This document shows positions 8,087 through 16,862 of a DNA stretch of 64,000 nucleotides, piece by piece. Under the pieces are notes generated by a model. That model made no database searches. It saw nothing but the letters and a program-made list of their open reading frames with translations, and was not told the origin of the DNA. The position numbers and the translations under genes were made by a program. Position 1 is the first letter of the stretch. Each line of letters opens with the position of its first letter. Source of the stretch: CF-167 sp963695195 (lineage in GTDB: Bacteria > Chloroflexota > Limnocylindria > QHBO01); contig CAVOGE010000007.1 in assembly GCA_963695195.1 (NCBI GenBank), positions 1,054,001 through 1,118,000 on the forward strand. Reading direction: 5' to 3'.

Positions 8087-9115
8087 CTACCCGCCGATGT
8101 AGCTCATCTCCACCTTGACCAGGCCGGTCGTCTCCGCCGAGCGAATTTCCGAGTACCGGTCCGTCCGTGCCACCCAGAGGGAGCGCAGGTGCGCCTCGAG
8201 GTCGGCGTCCGAGGCGTCGGCACGCACGAGCGCGCGCAGGTCATGCCCCGCAGTGGCGAAGAGGCACGTGAAGAGCTGCCCGTCGGCCGAGACCCGGGCA
8301 CGGGAGCATGCCCCACAGAACGGCCGGCTCACCGATGCGATCACGCCGATCTCGCCCGCGCCATCGGTGTAGCGGTAGCGCTCCGCCACCTCGCCCGGAT
8401 GCGTGGGAGCCATCGGTTCGAGCGGAAACTCGGCCCCCACGGTCTCGAGGATCTCGGCCGCGGTCACCACCTCGTCGAGCCGCCAGCCGTTGGAGTGGCC
8501 GACGTCCATGTACTCGATGAACCGCAGCACGCGCCCTGTCCCCCGGAAGCGACGCGCCATGGGGAGCACCGCATGCTCGTTCCACCCGCGCTTCACCACC
8601 ATGTTCACCTTGATCGGGCCCAGGCCGGCCGTCTCCGCGGCGTCGATGCCGGCCAGGACGCGCGCCACCGGCACGCCGGCATCGTTCATGCGCATGAAGG
8701 TGTCGTCGTCATCAGCGTCGAGGCTGACGGTGACCCGACGCAGGCCAGCTTCCGCCAGGGCGCTGGCGTGCTCACCCAGCAGGACGCCGTTGGTGGTGAG
8801 CGTCAGGTCACGGACACCGGAGATGGCGGCCAGCCGCGCGACCAGGTCCGGCAGGTCGCGACGCACGAGCGGCTCGCCGCCGGTGAGCCGCACCTTCTCG
8901 ACCCCCAGCCGCGTGAATACCGCCACCAGCCGCGCGATCTCCTCGAAGGTGAGCAGCTCGGCGCGCGGCAGAAAGGCATGGTCACGCCCGAAGAACTCGC
9001 GTGGCATGCAGTAGACGCAGCGGAAGTTGCATCGGTCGGTGACACTGATCCGCAGGTCGTGCAGCGGGCGTCCCAGGGTGTCGCGTGGGGCAGGGGGCAG
9101 ATCAAGCTCGGGCAT
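8087..9115 (-). CDS. moaA: GTP 3',8-cyclase MoaA
   Basis: 342 aa radical-SAM enzyme that converts GTP to 3',8-cyclo-GTP, the first step of molybdenum cofactor synthesis. The SAM-type [4Fe-4S] cluster is held by Cys29, Cys33 and Cys36 (DRCNFRCVYC). The second cluster that binds GTP is held by Cys267, Cys270 and Cys284 (CGACSRARVSADGQLFTC). The protein ends in SYIGG, the conserved double-Gly tail needed for activity in this family. Length is normal. No moaC, moaB, moaD or moaE is adjacent, so the rest of the pathway lies elsewhere. The cyclase/AAA gene follows after 56 nt on the same strand. Confidence 0.96.
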   Translation of the reverse strand: MPELDLPPAPRDTLGRPLHDLRISVTDRCNFRCVYCMPREFFGRDHAFLPRAELLTFEEIARLVAVFTRLGVEKVRLTGGEPLVRRDLPDLVARLAAISGVRDLTLTTNGVLLGEHASALAEAGLRRVTVSLDADDDDTFMRMNDAGVPVARVLAGIDAAETAGLGPIKVNMVVKRGWNEHAVLPMARRFRGTGRVLRFIEYMDVGHSNGWRLDEVVTAAEILETVGAEFPLEPMAPTHPGEVAERYRYTDGAGEIGVIASVSRPFCGACSRARVSADGQLFTCLFATAGHDLRALVRADASDADLEAHLRSLWVARTDRYSEIRSAETTGLVKVEMSYIGG

Positions 9116-9172
9116 GGGCGCAGATCGTGACAGTCCGCGTGCCGATTGCCAAACGACGTCGCTTCCCGGAGG

Positions 9173-10018
9173 TCAGTTCTGCAGGCACGCGTTGGCGTAG
9201 TAGATCGGGATGTCGAGTGCCGCGTGCAACGCGACGGGCAGCAGCAACGAGCCGGTGCGCAGGGTGATCGCCCCGAGAGCCAGGCCCGCGGCAGCGGTGG
9301 CTGCCATCACCGGCAGCGGTGAGCCGGCAAAGTCGCCGCCCACGCCGTGGGCCAGGCCGAAGGCGGCCGCCTGGACCGCCATCGCCAGGAATGGTCCGCG
9401 CCAGCGCATGAGCCAATGGAGCAGGGCTCCGCGGAACACCGTCTCTTCCATCAGGGCATTGGCCATCGCGAAGACCAGGGCCGGGGCCACGGCCGCCAGA
9501 TCGCCCAGGGCGACAGGCAGCGGCCCGAAGAATGGCTCTGCCACTGCTGGACCGATGAAGGTTGCCGCGAAGCCGACCGCCCCAAGGGCACCCGCGGCCA
9601 GCCCAAGCTCTCTCCGCGATACCCGCCGCAGGCCGATCTCCGCGGCCGTCGAGCCGAGCAGCCAGACGGTCAACGCCACAGAAGCCAGAACAAGCACCGC
9701 ACCGGCAGCCCGGTACATGGCGAAGGGGGCGAGCAGATCCGCGCAGGTGCTGCCGTCCCGCGCGCTCGCCGGCAGTTCGACGCCACTCCACGCCATGCCC
9801 AGGACGACCAGCAGGGCGGCCGCGTAGGCGAACCGCTCGGATGCATGCGCTGCGGTGCCGATCCGGGCTCTCCACAGACTCGCCAGGAATCCGAGCAGTA
9901 ACAGGACGAGCATGGGCGGCCGCAGCGCTTCGATTGCCGCCCCTGCCAGCAGCAGGACGAACGGGACGCCAGCGAGTACTGCTCGAGTGCGCCTCATGCC
10001 AGATGGTGCGTGGGCCAT
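9173..10018 (-). CDS. CPBP family intramembrane metalloprotease
   Basis: 281 aa from ATG 10018; ATG 9997 (MRRTRAVLAG) is an alternative, and longer readings would enter the divergent oxidoreductase promoter. A multi-spanning membrane protein with the three CPBP (Abi/Rce1-like) motifs in the C-terminal half: EETVFRG, FGLAHGVGGDF, and HAALD close to the C-terminus. These supply the Glu and His residues of the membrane-embedded metal site. The family includes prenyl-protein proteases and proteins linked to bacteriocin self-protection. No bacteriocin or prenyl substrate genes are seen nearby, so the substrate is unknown. Confidence 0.85.
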   Translation of the reverse strand: MAHAPSGMRRTRAVLAGVPFVLLLAGAAIEALRPPMLVLLLLGFLASLWRARIGTAAHASERFAYAAALLVVLGMAWSGVELPASARDGSTCADLLAPFAMYRAAGAVLVLASVALTVWLLGSTAAEIGLRRVSRRELGLAAGALGAVGFAATFIGPAVAEPFFGPLPVALGDLAAVAPALVFAMANALMEETVFRGALLHWLMRWRGPFLAMAVQAAAFGLAHGVGGDFAGSPLPVMAATAAAGLALGAITLRTGSLLLPVALHAALDIPIYYANACLQN

Positions 10019-10074
10019 GACGCGGTTGGGGCTGATGGCCGAGGATACGTCGCTTCCGCTCTGAGCGTGGCAGG

Positions 10075-11469
10075 ATGGCACCGATGGCTCCCGATTCATC
10101 GGCCCTGCTTGCCAGCCTGCGCAGCACAGTTGGCCCGGACCACGTCCTGACCGACGCCGACCTGCGCGCCTCATACGAGACCGACTGGTCACGCCGCTGG
10201 CACGGCGACGCACTGGCGGTCGTTCGACCGGCGTCGGCCGACGAGATGGTCGCGGTGGTGCGCGCCTGCACAGCCGCGGGCGTCGCGATCATCCCGCAGG
10301 GAGGCAACACCGGCCTGGTCGGCGGCTCAGTCCCGCGCAGCGGCACCCCACGGCAGCAAGTGGTGGTCTCGACGCTCCGCCTCCGCGACCTCCTGCCGGT
10401 CGATGCGCTCGCCGGCGAGGTGACGGTCGGCGCCGGCGTGACCCTGGGCGCGCTGCAGGCCCACGTTCGTCCGGCTGGGTTCGGCTTCGGGGTGGACCTC
10501 GGTGCGCGCGACTCCGCGACGATCGGTGGGATGGTCGCCACAAACGCGGGAGGCATCCACGTGCTTCGTCACGGCCCGATGCGAATGCAGATCGTCGGGA
10601 TCGAGGCCGTCCTCGCCGACGGCAGCATCGTGCGGCGGCTGCCCGGCATGCTGAAGGACAACTCCGGGTATCACCTGCCGTCGCTCCTCGCCGGCAGCGA
10701 GGGGACCCTGGCGATCATCACCCGGGTGCACCTGCGGCTTGTTCCGCTCCTCCCCCGACGGGCGGTCGCGCTGCTGGCCCTCGATGACACCGCGGCCGCC
10801 GTGGCACTGGCCGGCGCCTTCCGCAGCGGCCTGCCCTCGCTCGCGGCCGCGGAGCTCTTCTTCGACGACGGGCTGGCCCTGGTGCTCCGGCGCGGGGGTG
10901 GGGAGTCGCCGTTCCGGGATCGATATCCCTCCTACCTGCTCCTGGAGGCCGAAGGCACCGTAGATCCGAGCGATGACCTGACGGCCGCCATCGACACCGC
11001 GGGCGAAGTCGTGCGCGACGCGGTGCTGGCATCGGATGGACCGGGCCGCGAGCGGCTCTGGCACCTGCGCGAGGGCCATACCGAGGCGATCAACGCGGAG
11101 GGGATCCCCCACAAGCTCGACGTGGCGCTACCGCTCGGTCGCCTCGCCGAATTCGTGGACCGTGTCCGCGAGGGAGTGGGGGAGGCGGCACCGGGTGCCG
11201 CGTGCTACCTCTACGGGCATGTCTGCGATGGAAACCTGCATATCGGCGTCATCGGTCCTCCGCCGGAGGACGAGGCGGTGGACGCAGCCATACTGCGGCT
11301 GACGATCGAGATGGGCGGCACCATCAGCGCCGAGCACGGGATCGGTGTCGCCAAGGTGGACTGGCTGGAGGCCCACCGCGGTGCCGCCGACGTCGCGGCG
11401 ATGCGCGCCATCAAGCGCGCGCTGGATCCTGCCGGGACCCTCAACCCGGGTGTCATCTTCCGCGACTGA
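10075..11469 (+). CDS. FAD-binding 2-hydroxyacid oxidase/dehydrogenase, GlcD type
   Basis: 464 aa. Flavoprotein of the glycolate oxidase GlcD / D-2-hydroxyglutarate or D-lactate dehydrogenase group. The N-terminal PCMH-type FAD domain has VRPASADEMVAVVRAC and the flavin phosphate-binding PQGGNTGLVGGS. DNSGYHLPSLLAGSEGTLAIIT follows. The C-terminal domain has YGHVCDGNLHIGVIG and SAEHGIGVAKVDWL, the His/metal region for the 2-hydroxyacid. No GlcE or GlcF partner is adjacent, which fits a stand-alone enzyme. ATG 10084 is an alternative start, with a -10-like CAGGAT exactly 7 nt before it. The exact substrate cannot be assigned. Confidence 0.87.
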   Translation: MAPMAPDSSALLASLRSTVGPDHVLTDADLRASYETDWSRRWHGDALAVVRPASADEMVAVVRACTAAGVAIIPQGGNTGLVGGSVPRSGTPRQQVVVSTLRLRDLLPVDALAGEVTVGAGVTLGALQAHVRPAGFGFGVDLGARDSATIGGMVATNAGGIHVLRHGPMRMQIVGIEAVLADGSIVRRLPGMLKDNSGYHLPSLLAGSEGTLAIITRVHLRLVPLLPRRAVALLALDDTAAAVALAGAFRSGLPSLAAAELFFDDGLALVLRRGGGESPFRDRYPSYLLLEAEGTVDPSDDLTAAIDTAGEVVRDAVLASDGPGRERLWHLREGHTEAINAEGIPHKLDVALPLGRLAEFVDRVREGVGEAAPGAACYLYGHVCDGNLHIGVIGPPPEDEAVDAAILRLTIEMGGTISAEHGIGVAKVDWLEAHRGAADVAAMRAIKRALDPAGTLNPGVIFRD

Positions 11470-11535
11470 GGTGCAACCGAGGGCGAATCGCGGTAGGGTG
11501 GCCCACCACACAGAAGACGACAGGGAGAACACGAG

Positions 11536-11784
11536 ATGGGCAAGTTCATGGATGTGCACAGCGGCTTTCACGGCGTCTCGCAGGAAGAACTGGTGAAGGC
11601 ACACAACGGCGACCTGGCGATCGAGGCCGAGGAAGGCGTCCATTTCGAGACCGCATGGGGCGACCCGGTCAGCGGGAAGGTCTTCTGCCTCTCAACGGGT
11701 CCCTCGAAGGAAGCCGTGCAGCGCATTCACGAGCGCAATGGAATCCCCACCGACGAGATCTACGAGATCGCGCTCGAAGTCTGA
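11536..11784 (+). CDS. SCO4226-like nickel-binding protein (DUF4242)
   Basis: 82 aa, cytoplasmic, no signal. It closely follows the SCO4226 pattern of Streptomyces coelicolor, a small ferredoxin-fold nickel-binding protein: KFMDVHSGFHGVSQEELVKAH, LAIEAEEGVHFETAWGDP, GKVFCLSTGPSKEAVQRIHE and DEIYEI. The histidines and acidic residues of these blocks are kept. An SD-like AGGGAGAACACGAG precedes the ATG and a -10-like TAGGGT lies about 40 nt upstream, so it probably has its own leadered transcript. The physiological role in this family is unsettled. It converges on the TauE-family gene with only 2 nt between stops. Confidence 0.85.
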   Translation: MGKFMDVHSGFHGVSQEELVKAHNGDLAIEAEEGVHFETAWGDPVSGKVFCLSTGPSKEAVQRIHERNGIPTDEIYEIALEV

Positions 11785-11786
11785 TC

Positions 11787-12539
11787 TCAGGGGAGGAGCA
11801 GCAGCTTCAGTCCGGCAAGCAGCAGCACGGCCGCGAGGGAGCGGCGCACCCAGGGCGCCGGCATACGGCGGCTGCCCAGCTCCGAACCGATCACGCCGCC
11901 GATCGCCACCGCCACCAGCCAGAGCGGCAGCGCTGACGGAAGTGAGCCGACGCTGGCGTAGTTGCCGGCCAGACCGGAGATCGAGTTGGCCAGGATGAAC
12001 GCGGCTGAGGTGCCGGCCGCGAAGCGGGTCCCGGCCCAGCCCGCGGCGAGCAGCAGTGGGGTCAGGAAGATCCCGCCACCGGTGCCGGTCAGTCCGGCCA
12101 GCAGGCCGATACCCGCGCCGCTCGTCACCGCGGCGGGCATCGGCGCACGGGGTGCGAACTCGTCGCGCGGCCGCGCCGCCGTCCAGCCGAAGCGCGCCGC
12201 CGCCACCAGCAGCACCGCGCCCACCAACGGCCGATAGATCTCGCCGGGGAGCGTCAGCGCGCCGCCGAGAAACGCCGCGGGGACAGACCCCGCAAGGAAG
12301 GGGATCAGCGAAATCGGTCGGACGAACCCGGCTCGCCAGAAACGGAGCGTGACGATGCTGGCTACGCCGATGTTGAGGACGAGGGCGGTCGGCTTCATCA
12401 CGTCGGGCGCCACGCCGGTCAGCGCCATCGCGGCCAGGTACGCCGAAGCGCCCCCGTGGCCAACCGAGCCGTAGAGGATTGCCGCCACCAGGAAGAGCGC
12501 GGCCAGCACCAGCGAATCCGGCGACAGCAGGTCGGTCAC
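11787..12539 (-). CDS. TauE/SafE family sulfite/anion exporter
   Basis: 250 aa integral membrane protein, about eight hydrophobic segments in two halves typical of TauE/SafE (DUF81). Characteristic stretches are YGSVGHGGASAYLAAMALTG near the N-terminus, and GIGLLAGLTGTGGGIFLTPLLL with GTSAAFILANSISG in the second half. The family exports sulfite, sulfoacetate or similar organosulfur anions, but many members are uncharacterised. No sulfur-metabolism genes are adjacent. The start is GTG with no SD and a TAGGAT box 6 nt upstream. Confidence 0.85.
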   Translation of the reverse strand: MTDLLSPDSLVLAALFLVAAILYGSVGHGGASAYLAAMALTGVAPDVMKPTALVLNIGVASIVTLRFWRAGFVRPISLIPFLAGSVPAAFLGGALTLPGEIYRPLVGAVLLVAAARFGWTAARPRDEFAPRAPMPAAVTSGAGIGLLAGLTGTGGGIFLTPLLLAAGWAGTRFAAGTSAAFILANSISGLAGNYASVGSLPSALPLWLVAVAIGGVIGSELGSRRMPAPWVRRSLAAVLLLAGLKLLLLP

Positions 12540-12545
12540 CGCCCG

Positions 12546-12551
12546 ATCCTA
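12546..12551 (-). promoter_or_regulatory. -10 box for leaderless TauE-family gene
   Basis: On the minus strand TAGGAT-CGGGCG-GTG: a 6 nt gap to the start codon. Nearly the same string (TAGGAT-CGGGGC-ATG) precedes the PPOX gene at 60869. Confidence 0.5.
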
Positions 12552-12556
12552 CGGCG

Positions 12557-13729
12557 TCACGGCTGCCAGATGCGCGTCTCCGGGCGGAAGATTGCCCACG
12601 CGAACCAGAACGGCGAATCGGCCACGACCGGGGCGAGTCGTCTGCCGGTCAGCGGACCCTCGGTCGCCATCCCGGTGAAGTCCCAGGTGCTGCCTGTCTG
12701 CAGGTCGCGCATGGTGCCGTCGCCGGCAGCCTCGAAGTCGAGCAGGTCGTCGTCAAGTTGCCGCACGAACGCGGCCGCCGAGCCGACTTCGTCGCCGCCG
12801 GCAACGGTGCTGCTGCCGAGCCCCGACACGACTCCCGGCGCGAAGATGATGACCAGCGGCATACCGCCGACCTCGTCGTTCACCACGCGTTCGGCCGCCA
12901 GGTCGGGGAATGGATAGGCGGCCGCCTCGTCTCCAAGCGTGACTGCGAGTACCCGCACCTTTGGCGAAAGGCGACCGTCCAATAGCGTCACGTCGTCGAG
13001 GAGAAACGGGCTGGTATCGATCCTGTCGTAGCCGATGTATGGGTTGCTCCCGTAGGAGCGACTGTGGCCGGTCTCTCGCGACAGCACCGTGCCCTCGGGG
13101 TTGCGTCCTGCGAACTGCTGCCAGCCCATCAGCTGCGACGGCAGGAACTCCAGCTGGCTCCCCGTCAGCTCGCCGACGATCGCCTGGCCGATGGCCTGCT
13201 GCCACCAGCTCTCGGTGGCTCGATCGAACATGACCATGTCCGAGTGGCGCAGCATGCCGCTGACGCCGAACTGGTGAAGCGTCCCGTCCAGCCGCCGGTC
13301 AAACACGATTGCGGTGTGGCACAGCGGACAGAAGGTGACCGCGATCGGGACGTCCCCCAAGGTGTCGTTGGCGATCTCGTGCCAGATCAGGATCTGGATC
13401 GGGTAGGCGCGTGCCTCGCCGTTGATCTCGACGGCGATCACCGGCTCCGCGGCTGCCAGCCAATCGACGTCCGCCACCCGCTCGTACTGTCCGGCGTCGA
13501 GCGCCGGGATTCCGTCCTTGCCGGGGCCGCCGCTGATGATTTCGGCAAGTGGGACCGAGTGGAGGGAGAAGTCGGTCTTCCAGCCGTCGGTGCTGAAGCG
13601 TGGCATGTCGTCCTCCGTTGGTGCCGCGGTTGGAGAGCTGGAGGCTGCCTGGCGGCCGGCCGGACCGGCGCATGCGGCCAGCACGACACTTGCCGTGATC
13701 AGCGTTGCGACAAGAAGACCGCCATGCAC
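12557..13729 (-). CDS. DUF3179 domain-containing lipoprotein
   Basis: 390 aa from GTG. A lipoprotein signal ends at LAAC (Cys20), so the protein is probably anchored outside the membrane. The DUF3179 core has PVIAVEINGEARAYPIQILIWHEIANDTLG, the CxxC block FCPLCHTAIVFDR, FGVSGMLRHSDMVMFDRATESWWQQ and, near the C-terminus, GTMRDLQTGSTWDFTGMATEGPLTGRRL. The domain is widespread in bacteria and archaea, and no biochemical function is known to me; the CxxC with nearby His suggests metal or redox chemistry but this is unproven. Its 5' end is 17 nt upstream of the TauE gene's promoter-free side, with independent start signals. Confidence 0.85.
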   Translation of the reverse strand: MHGGLLVATLITASVVLAACAGPAGRQAASSSPTAAPTEDDMPRFSTDGWKTDFSLHSVPLAEIISGGPGKDGIPALDAGQYERVADVDWLAAAEPVIAVEINGEARAYPIQILIWHEIANDTLGDVPIAVTFCPLCHTAIVFDRRLDGTLHQFGVSGMLRHSDMVMFDRATESWWQQAIGQAIVGELTGSQLEFLPSQLMGWQQFAGRNPEGTVLSRETGHSRSYGSNPYIGYDRIDTSPFLLDDVTLLDGRLSPKVRVLAVTLGDEAAAYPFPDLAAERVVNDEVGGMPLVIIFAPGVVSGLGSSTVAGGDEVGSAAAFVRQLDDDLLDFEAAGDGTMRDLQTGSTWDFTGMATEGPLTGRRLAPVVADSPFWFAWAIFRPETRIWQP

Positions 13730-13790
13730 CCGGCTACCGTGGCAGGTGCACGAGCCCCGCGCTGTAAGGCCGCTGACGCGGCCAACAGGA

Positions 13791-15140
13791 TCAGCCGCCG
13801 GCGGCCTCGATGAACAGGAAGCCCAGCACGCGGGCGACCGTCGGGAAGGCGTGGATCGTGTCGGCCAGGACGGTCAGGGGCGTCTGGAGCTTTACCGCCA
13901 GGACCGCTTCGTGGATCGCCTCGCTGGCGCCCGGTCCGGCAATGAAGGCGCCGATCAGGGTGCCCGCCGGGCGGTCGACCACGATCGTGACGTGCCCGGA
14001 GGCCTCGGCCGCGTAGCCCTTGGCGCTGGTCGCCAGGTCGGCGGTGAACTCCTTCGCATCGATGCCTCGAGCCTGGGCCTCCTCGAGCAGCAGGCCGACC
14101 GAGCCGGTCTCCGGATCGGTGTAGACGGCCCGCGGGATGGCCCGGTAGTCGGGCGTGACGTCGTCGCCCAACGCGATCCGTGCTGCCATCTCTCCCTGGT
14201 AGTGGCTGACGTGGGTATGCATCTCCGGCCCCGCAGGGTCACCTGCCACGTAGACGTCCGGCGCGATCCGGAGTCGTGCGTCCGGCGCGAGTCGGCCCGA
14301 CGAGGCATCCACCCCGATCGTCTCGAGGCCCAATCCGTCAAGCGGGAATGCGCGCCCGATCGCGAGCAGCACTGCTGCTCCCTCGACCGTGCCGCCATCC
14401 TCCAGCACGAACCGATGCCCCCCGTTGGTACCCTTGCCGGCCTCGGCGCGCACGGCTCGACCGCCGGTCCGGATCACCACCCCGTCGCGCTCGAGCCCGG
14501 CCGCCACCGCAGCCGAGGTGCGCGGGTGGTCGCGCGGCAGGATCCGATCGCCGGGTACGACCAGCGTCACCGGTACCCCAAATCGCGCGTACGCCTGGGC
14601 GAGTTCGACCCCGGTCGGTCCGGCCCCCAGGATGAGCAGGCTCTCAGGCAGCTCGCGGGCGCCAGTGGCATCGCGGTTGGTCCAGTACGGGACCTCGGCA
14701 AGGCCGGGCATGTCGGGGATCCTGCTGCCCGAACCGACAGCGACGATGACTGCGCCGGCCTCCAACTCGTGCTGCACGCCGTCGTGTTCCACGATCACGC
14801 GCCCATGCCCGTCGAGGCGGGCGCTGCCGCGCATGGTGATCGCGCCCGCCGCGTCGAGGTCGGTCTTGTGGCGCGAGTCATCGGGGTAGTCGCGGTCCTC
14901 GCGGCTGATCATCCAGTCGCGGCGAGCCGATGCCTTCGGCCACTGATAGTCACCGCCTGCCGCGTGCACCGCTGCTGAGTGGAGCAGCGACTTCGAGGGC
15001 ATGCACGCGAAGAATGGGCAGGCGCCGCCAAACAGGTCGCGATCGATAACGGCGACGGATGCGCCGCGCTTGCGGCCGACAAAGGCCGCCGCCTCGCCGG
15101 CGGCGCCCGCGCCGATGATCACCAGGTCGTATTGGTCCAT
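13791..15140 (-). CDS. FAD-dependent pyridine nucleotide-disulfide oxidoreductase (dihydrolipoamide dehydrogenase/mercuric reductase-like)
   Basis: 449 aa from ATG 15140 (MDQYDLVIIGAGAAGEAAA). The N-terminal FAD motif GAGAAG is followed by the redox-active disulfide GGACPFFACMPSKSLL, a CxxxxC pair as in LPD enzymes. The NAD(P) motif LILGAGPTGVELAQ, the FAD-contacting VYVAGDPAG and a dimerisation domain come next. The C-terminal region has IHAFPTVARV where true LPDs have the catalytic HxHPT motif, so activity on dihydrolipoamide is uncertain. No E2 or E3-complex genes are nearby. It is divergent from a Crp-type regulator gene, which may control it. Confidence 0.85.
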   Translation of the reverse strand: MDQYDLVIIGAGAAGEAAAFVGRKRGASVAVIDRDLFGGACPFFACMPSKSLLHSAAVHAAGGDYQWPKASARRDWMISREDRDYPDDSRHKTDLDAAGAITMRGSARLDGHGRVIVEHDGVQHELEAGAVIVAVGSGSRIPDMPGLAEVPYWTNRDATGARELPESLLILGAGPTGVELAQAYARFGVPVTLVVPGDRILPRDHPRTSAAVAAGLERDGVVIRTGGRAVRAEAGKGTNGGHRFVLEDGGTVEGAAVLLAIGRAFPLDGLGLETIGVDASSGRLAPDARLRIAPDVYVAGDPAGPEMHTHVSHYQGEMAARIALGDDVTPDYRAIPRAVYTDPETGSVGLLLEEAQARGIDAKEFTADLATSAKGYAAEASGHVTIVVDRPAGTLIGAFIAGPGASEAIHEAVLAVKLQTPLTVLADTIHAFPTVARVLGFLFIEAAGG

Positions 15141-15260
15141 GAATGCTCCACTCGGGGGGTGTCCTGCCCAGTCTGCCGCGGCCGGGCTGTATGGCTGCTG
15201 ACTATGGCGGGCTGGTGCCATGATACGGACGATGCAGGCTATCGCCGCGAGTCGGCCCTC

Positions 15261-16013
15261 ATGAAGCGCCTCTTTGGATCCGGCGCGTCGAAACGGCGGG
15301 ACGCCTCGTTCCAGCCTCTCGCCGATGACGAGCTGCGCGCGGGGCTGCTCCGTGAGGTGGACCTGTTCGCGGGCCTGTCCGAGGACGACCTGAAACAGGT
15401 GAGCGGCAGTCTGCCGATGGCGACATGCAAGCGGGGCGGGCTGGTCAGCTCCCCGGACGATGACGACGAGCGGCTCTACATCGTCAAGAGCGGTCGGGTG
15501 CGGCTCTACCGGTTGACGGCCGATGGTCGCCAGCTGACCCTGGACATCCTGGACAAGGGTCGCGTGGTGGGCCGCATGAACTGGCTCGGTCAGCATCTCG
15601 CCGACACGTACGCGGAGGCGATCGAGGACGCACTCATCTGCAGCTTCACGCCGGCCGAGCTGCAGCAGCTGATCGACCGCCATCCCACCATCGGGCTCAA
15701 CATCATCCGATACCTCTCGGAGCGTCTCGCCAGCTCGGAGCGCGAGCGCGAGATCATGGCCTACCGCTCCGTTGAGCAGCGGCTCGCGGCCCGGCTGCTC
15801 GACCTGGCCGGGCGCTTTGGGCAGGAGACCGATGAGGGGCTGGCCATCGATGCGCGCCTGACCCAGCAGGAGCTGGCCGACATGATCGGCACCAGCCGCG
15901 AGACCCTGGCGGTCACCGTCTCGAAGCTGCGGGAGCAGCGCGTCCTGGAGATGGCGAATCAGCGCGTGGTGATCCTGGACGGACCCGCGCTCGAGGCGCT
16001 GGCGGGCGACTGA
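15261..16013 (+). CDS. Crp/Fnr family transcriptional regulator
   Basis: 250 aa from ATG 15261 (MKRLFGSGASKRR). The N-terminal cyclic-nucleotide-binding-like beta barrel is at about residues 30-150 (LFAGLSEDDLKQVSGSLP, LYIVKSGRVRLYRLTADGRQLTLDIL). A dimerisation helix follows, then a winged helix-turn-helix with LTQQELADMIGTSRETLAVTVSKLREQRVLE. The cNMP arginine/serine signature (RxS in a PBC) is not evident, so the ligand could be something else; no FNR-type Cys cluster is seen. It is divergently transcribed from the flavin disulfide reductase gene across a 120 bp gap, which is its likeliest operator region. Confidence 0.88.
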   Translation: MKRLFGSGASKRRDASFQPLADDELRAGLLREVDLFAGLSEDDLKQVSGSLPMATCKRGGLVSSPDDDDERLYIVKSGRVRLYRLTADGRQLTLDILDKGRVVGRMNWLGQHLADTYAEAIEDALICSFTPAELQQLIDRHPTIGLNIIRYLSERLASSEREREIMAYRSVEQRLAARLLDLAGRFGQETDEGLAIDARLTQQELADMIGTSRETLAVTVSKLREQRVLEMANQRVVILDGPALEALAGD

Positions 16014-16058
16014 CGGCCGCGTGTTGGGCTGCTTACAGCGACACCGCGGGGCAGGCCG

Positions 16059-16064
16059 CAGGAT
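16059..16064 (+). promoter_or_regulatory. -10-like box before nnrE homologue
   Basis: CAGGAT followed by 6 nt and then ATG 16071; no SD. It is a weaker version of the TANNNT-N6/7-start pattern seen at other genes here. Confidence 0.35.
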
Positions 16065-16070
16065 TGCCGC

Positions 16071-16859
16071 ATGACGAGTCCGCTCATCCGACGCGAGCTG
16101 GCCGGGCTGGCGCCGCAGGCGATGCTGCCTGTCCCGGCGGTCGACGCAGCAACCATGCTCGCGGTCGATCGCATCGCCACCGACGAGATCGGCCTGAGTC
16201 TGCTGCAGATGATGGAGAACGCTGGACGCGAGCTGGCGAACCTGGGCCGCACGGCGGCCGGCGGCGATGCGGCGGGTCGGCGCGTGGTTGTGCTGGCCGG
16301 TACCGGCAACAACGCTGGCGGCGGTCTGGTGGCGGCGCGGCGACTTGCCGGATGGGGTGCGTCAGTGACGGTCCTGTTCGCGCAGCCCGTGCTGCGCCTG
16401 CGGCCGGGGCCCTGCGCCCAGCTGGACAGCGTCATGGCCTCGGGCAGCCGCCTGGCGGTGATCGGCCACGATTTCACCCTGGCCGAGGCACGCCGCGAAG
16501 TGCGCGAGGCCGACGTCGTGCTCGATGCGCTGATCGGCTACTCGTTGAACCGCGCCCCCACCGAGCCGTACCAGCGCCTGATCGCCCTCGCCGCGGAGAC
16601 GGAGGCCCCCGTTATCAGCCTCGACGTGCCGTCCGGGCTCGACGCCAGCACCGGGAAGACGCCCGGCGACGCGATCCACGCCGATGCCACGCTGGCCGTG
16701 GCGCTGCCCAAGCTCGGCACCCAGCTCGCGGAAGGTCCGCGCCTCACCGGCATTCCGTACCTGGCCGACATCGGCATTCCGGCTTCCGCCTTCCGACAGG
16801 TTGGGGTCGAGGTCGGGCCGATCTTCTCTGGCTCTAGCGTGGTTCAGCTGCCGAGCTGA
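16071..16859 (+). CDS. nnrE: NAD(P)H-hydrate epimerase (YjeF N-terminal domain)
   Basis: 262 aa. Interconverts the R and S forms of damaged NAD(P)HX so that a dehydratase can repair them. Family blocks are seen in order: VDAATMLAVDRIATDEIGLSLLQMMENAGRELA, VVVLAGTGNNAGGGLVAARRLAGWG (the usual GNNGGDG region, here GNNAGGG), DVVLDALIGYSL, and ISLDVPSGLDASTG, followed by HADATLAVALPKLG. The C-terminal ADP-dependent dehydratase domain (YjeF_C) of fused homologues is absent. The GNNAGGG variant loses the usual Asp, so catalysis should be checked. It ends 3 nt from the convergent hydrolase remnant. Confidence 0.82.
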   Translation: MTSPLIRRELAGLAPQAMLPVPAVDAATMLAVDRIATDEIGLSLLQMMENAGRELANLGRTAAGGDAAGRRVVVLAGTGNNAGGGLVAARRLAGWGASVTVLFAQPVLRLRPGPCAQLDSVMASGSRLAVIGHDFTLAEARREVREADVVLDALIGYSLNRAPTEPYQRLIALAAETEAPVISLDVPSGLDASTGKTPGDAIHADATLAVALPKLGTQLAEGPRLTGIPYLADIGIPASAFRQVGVEVGPIFSGSSVVQLPS

Positions 16860-16862
16860 GCC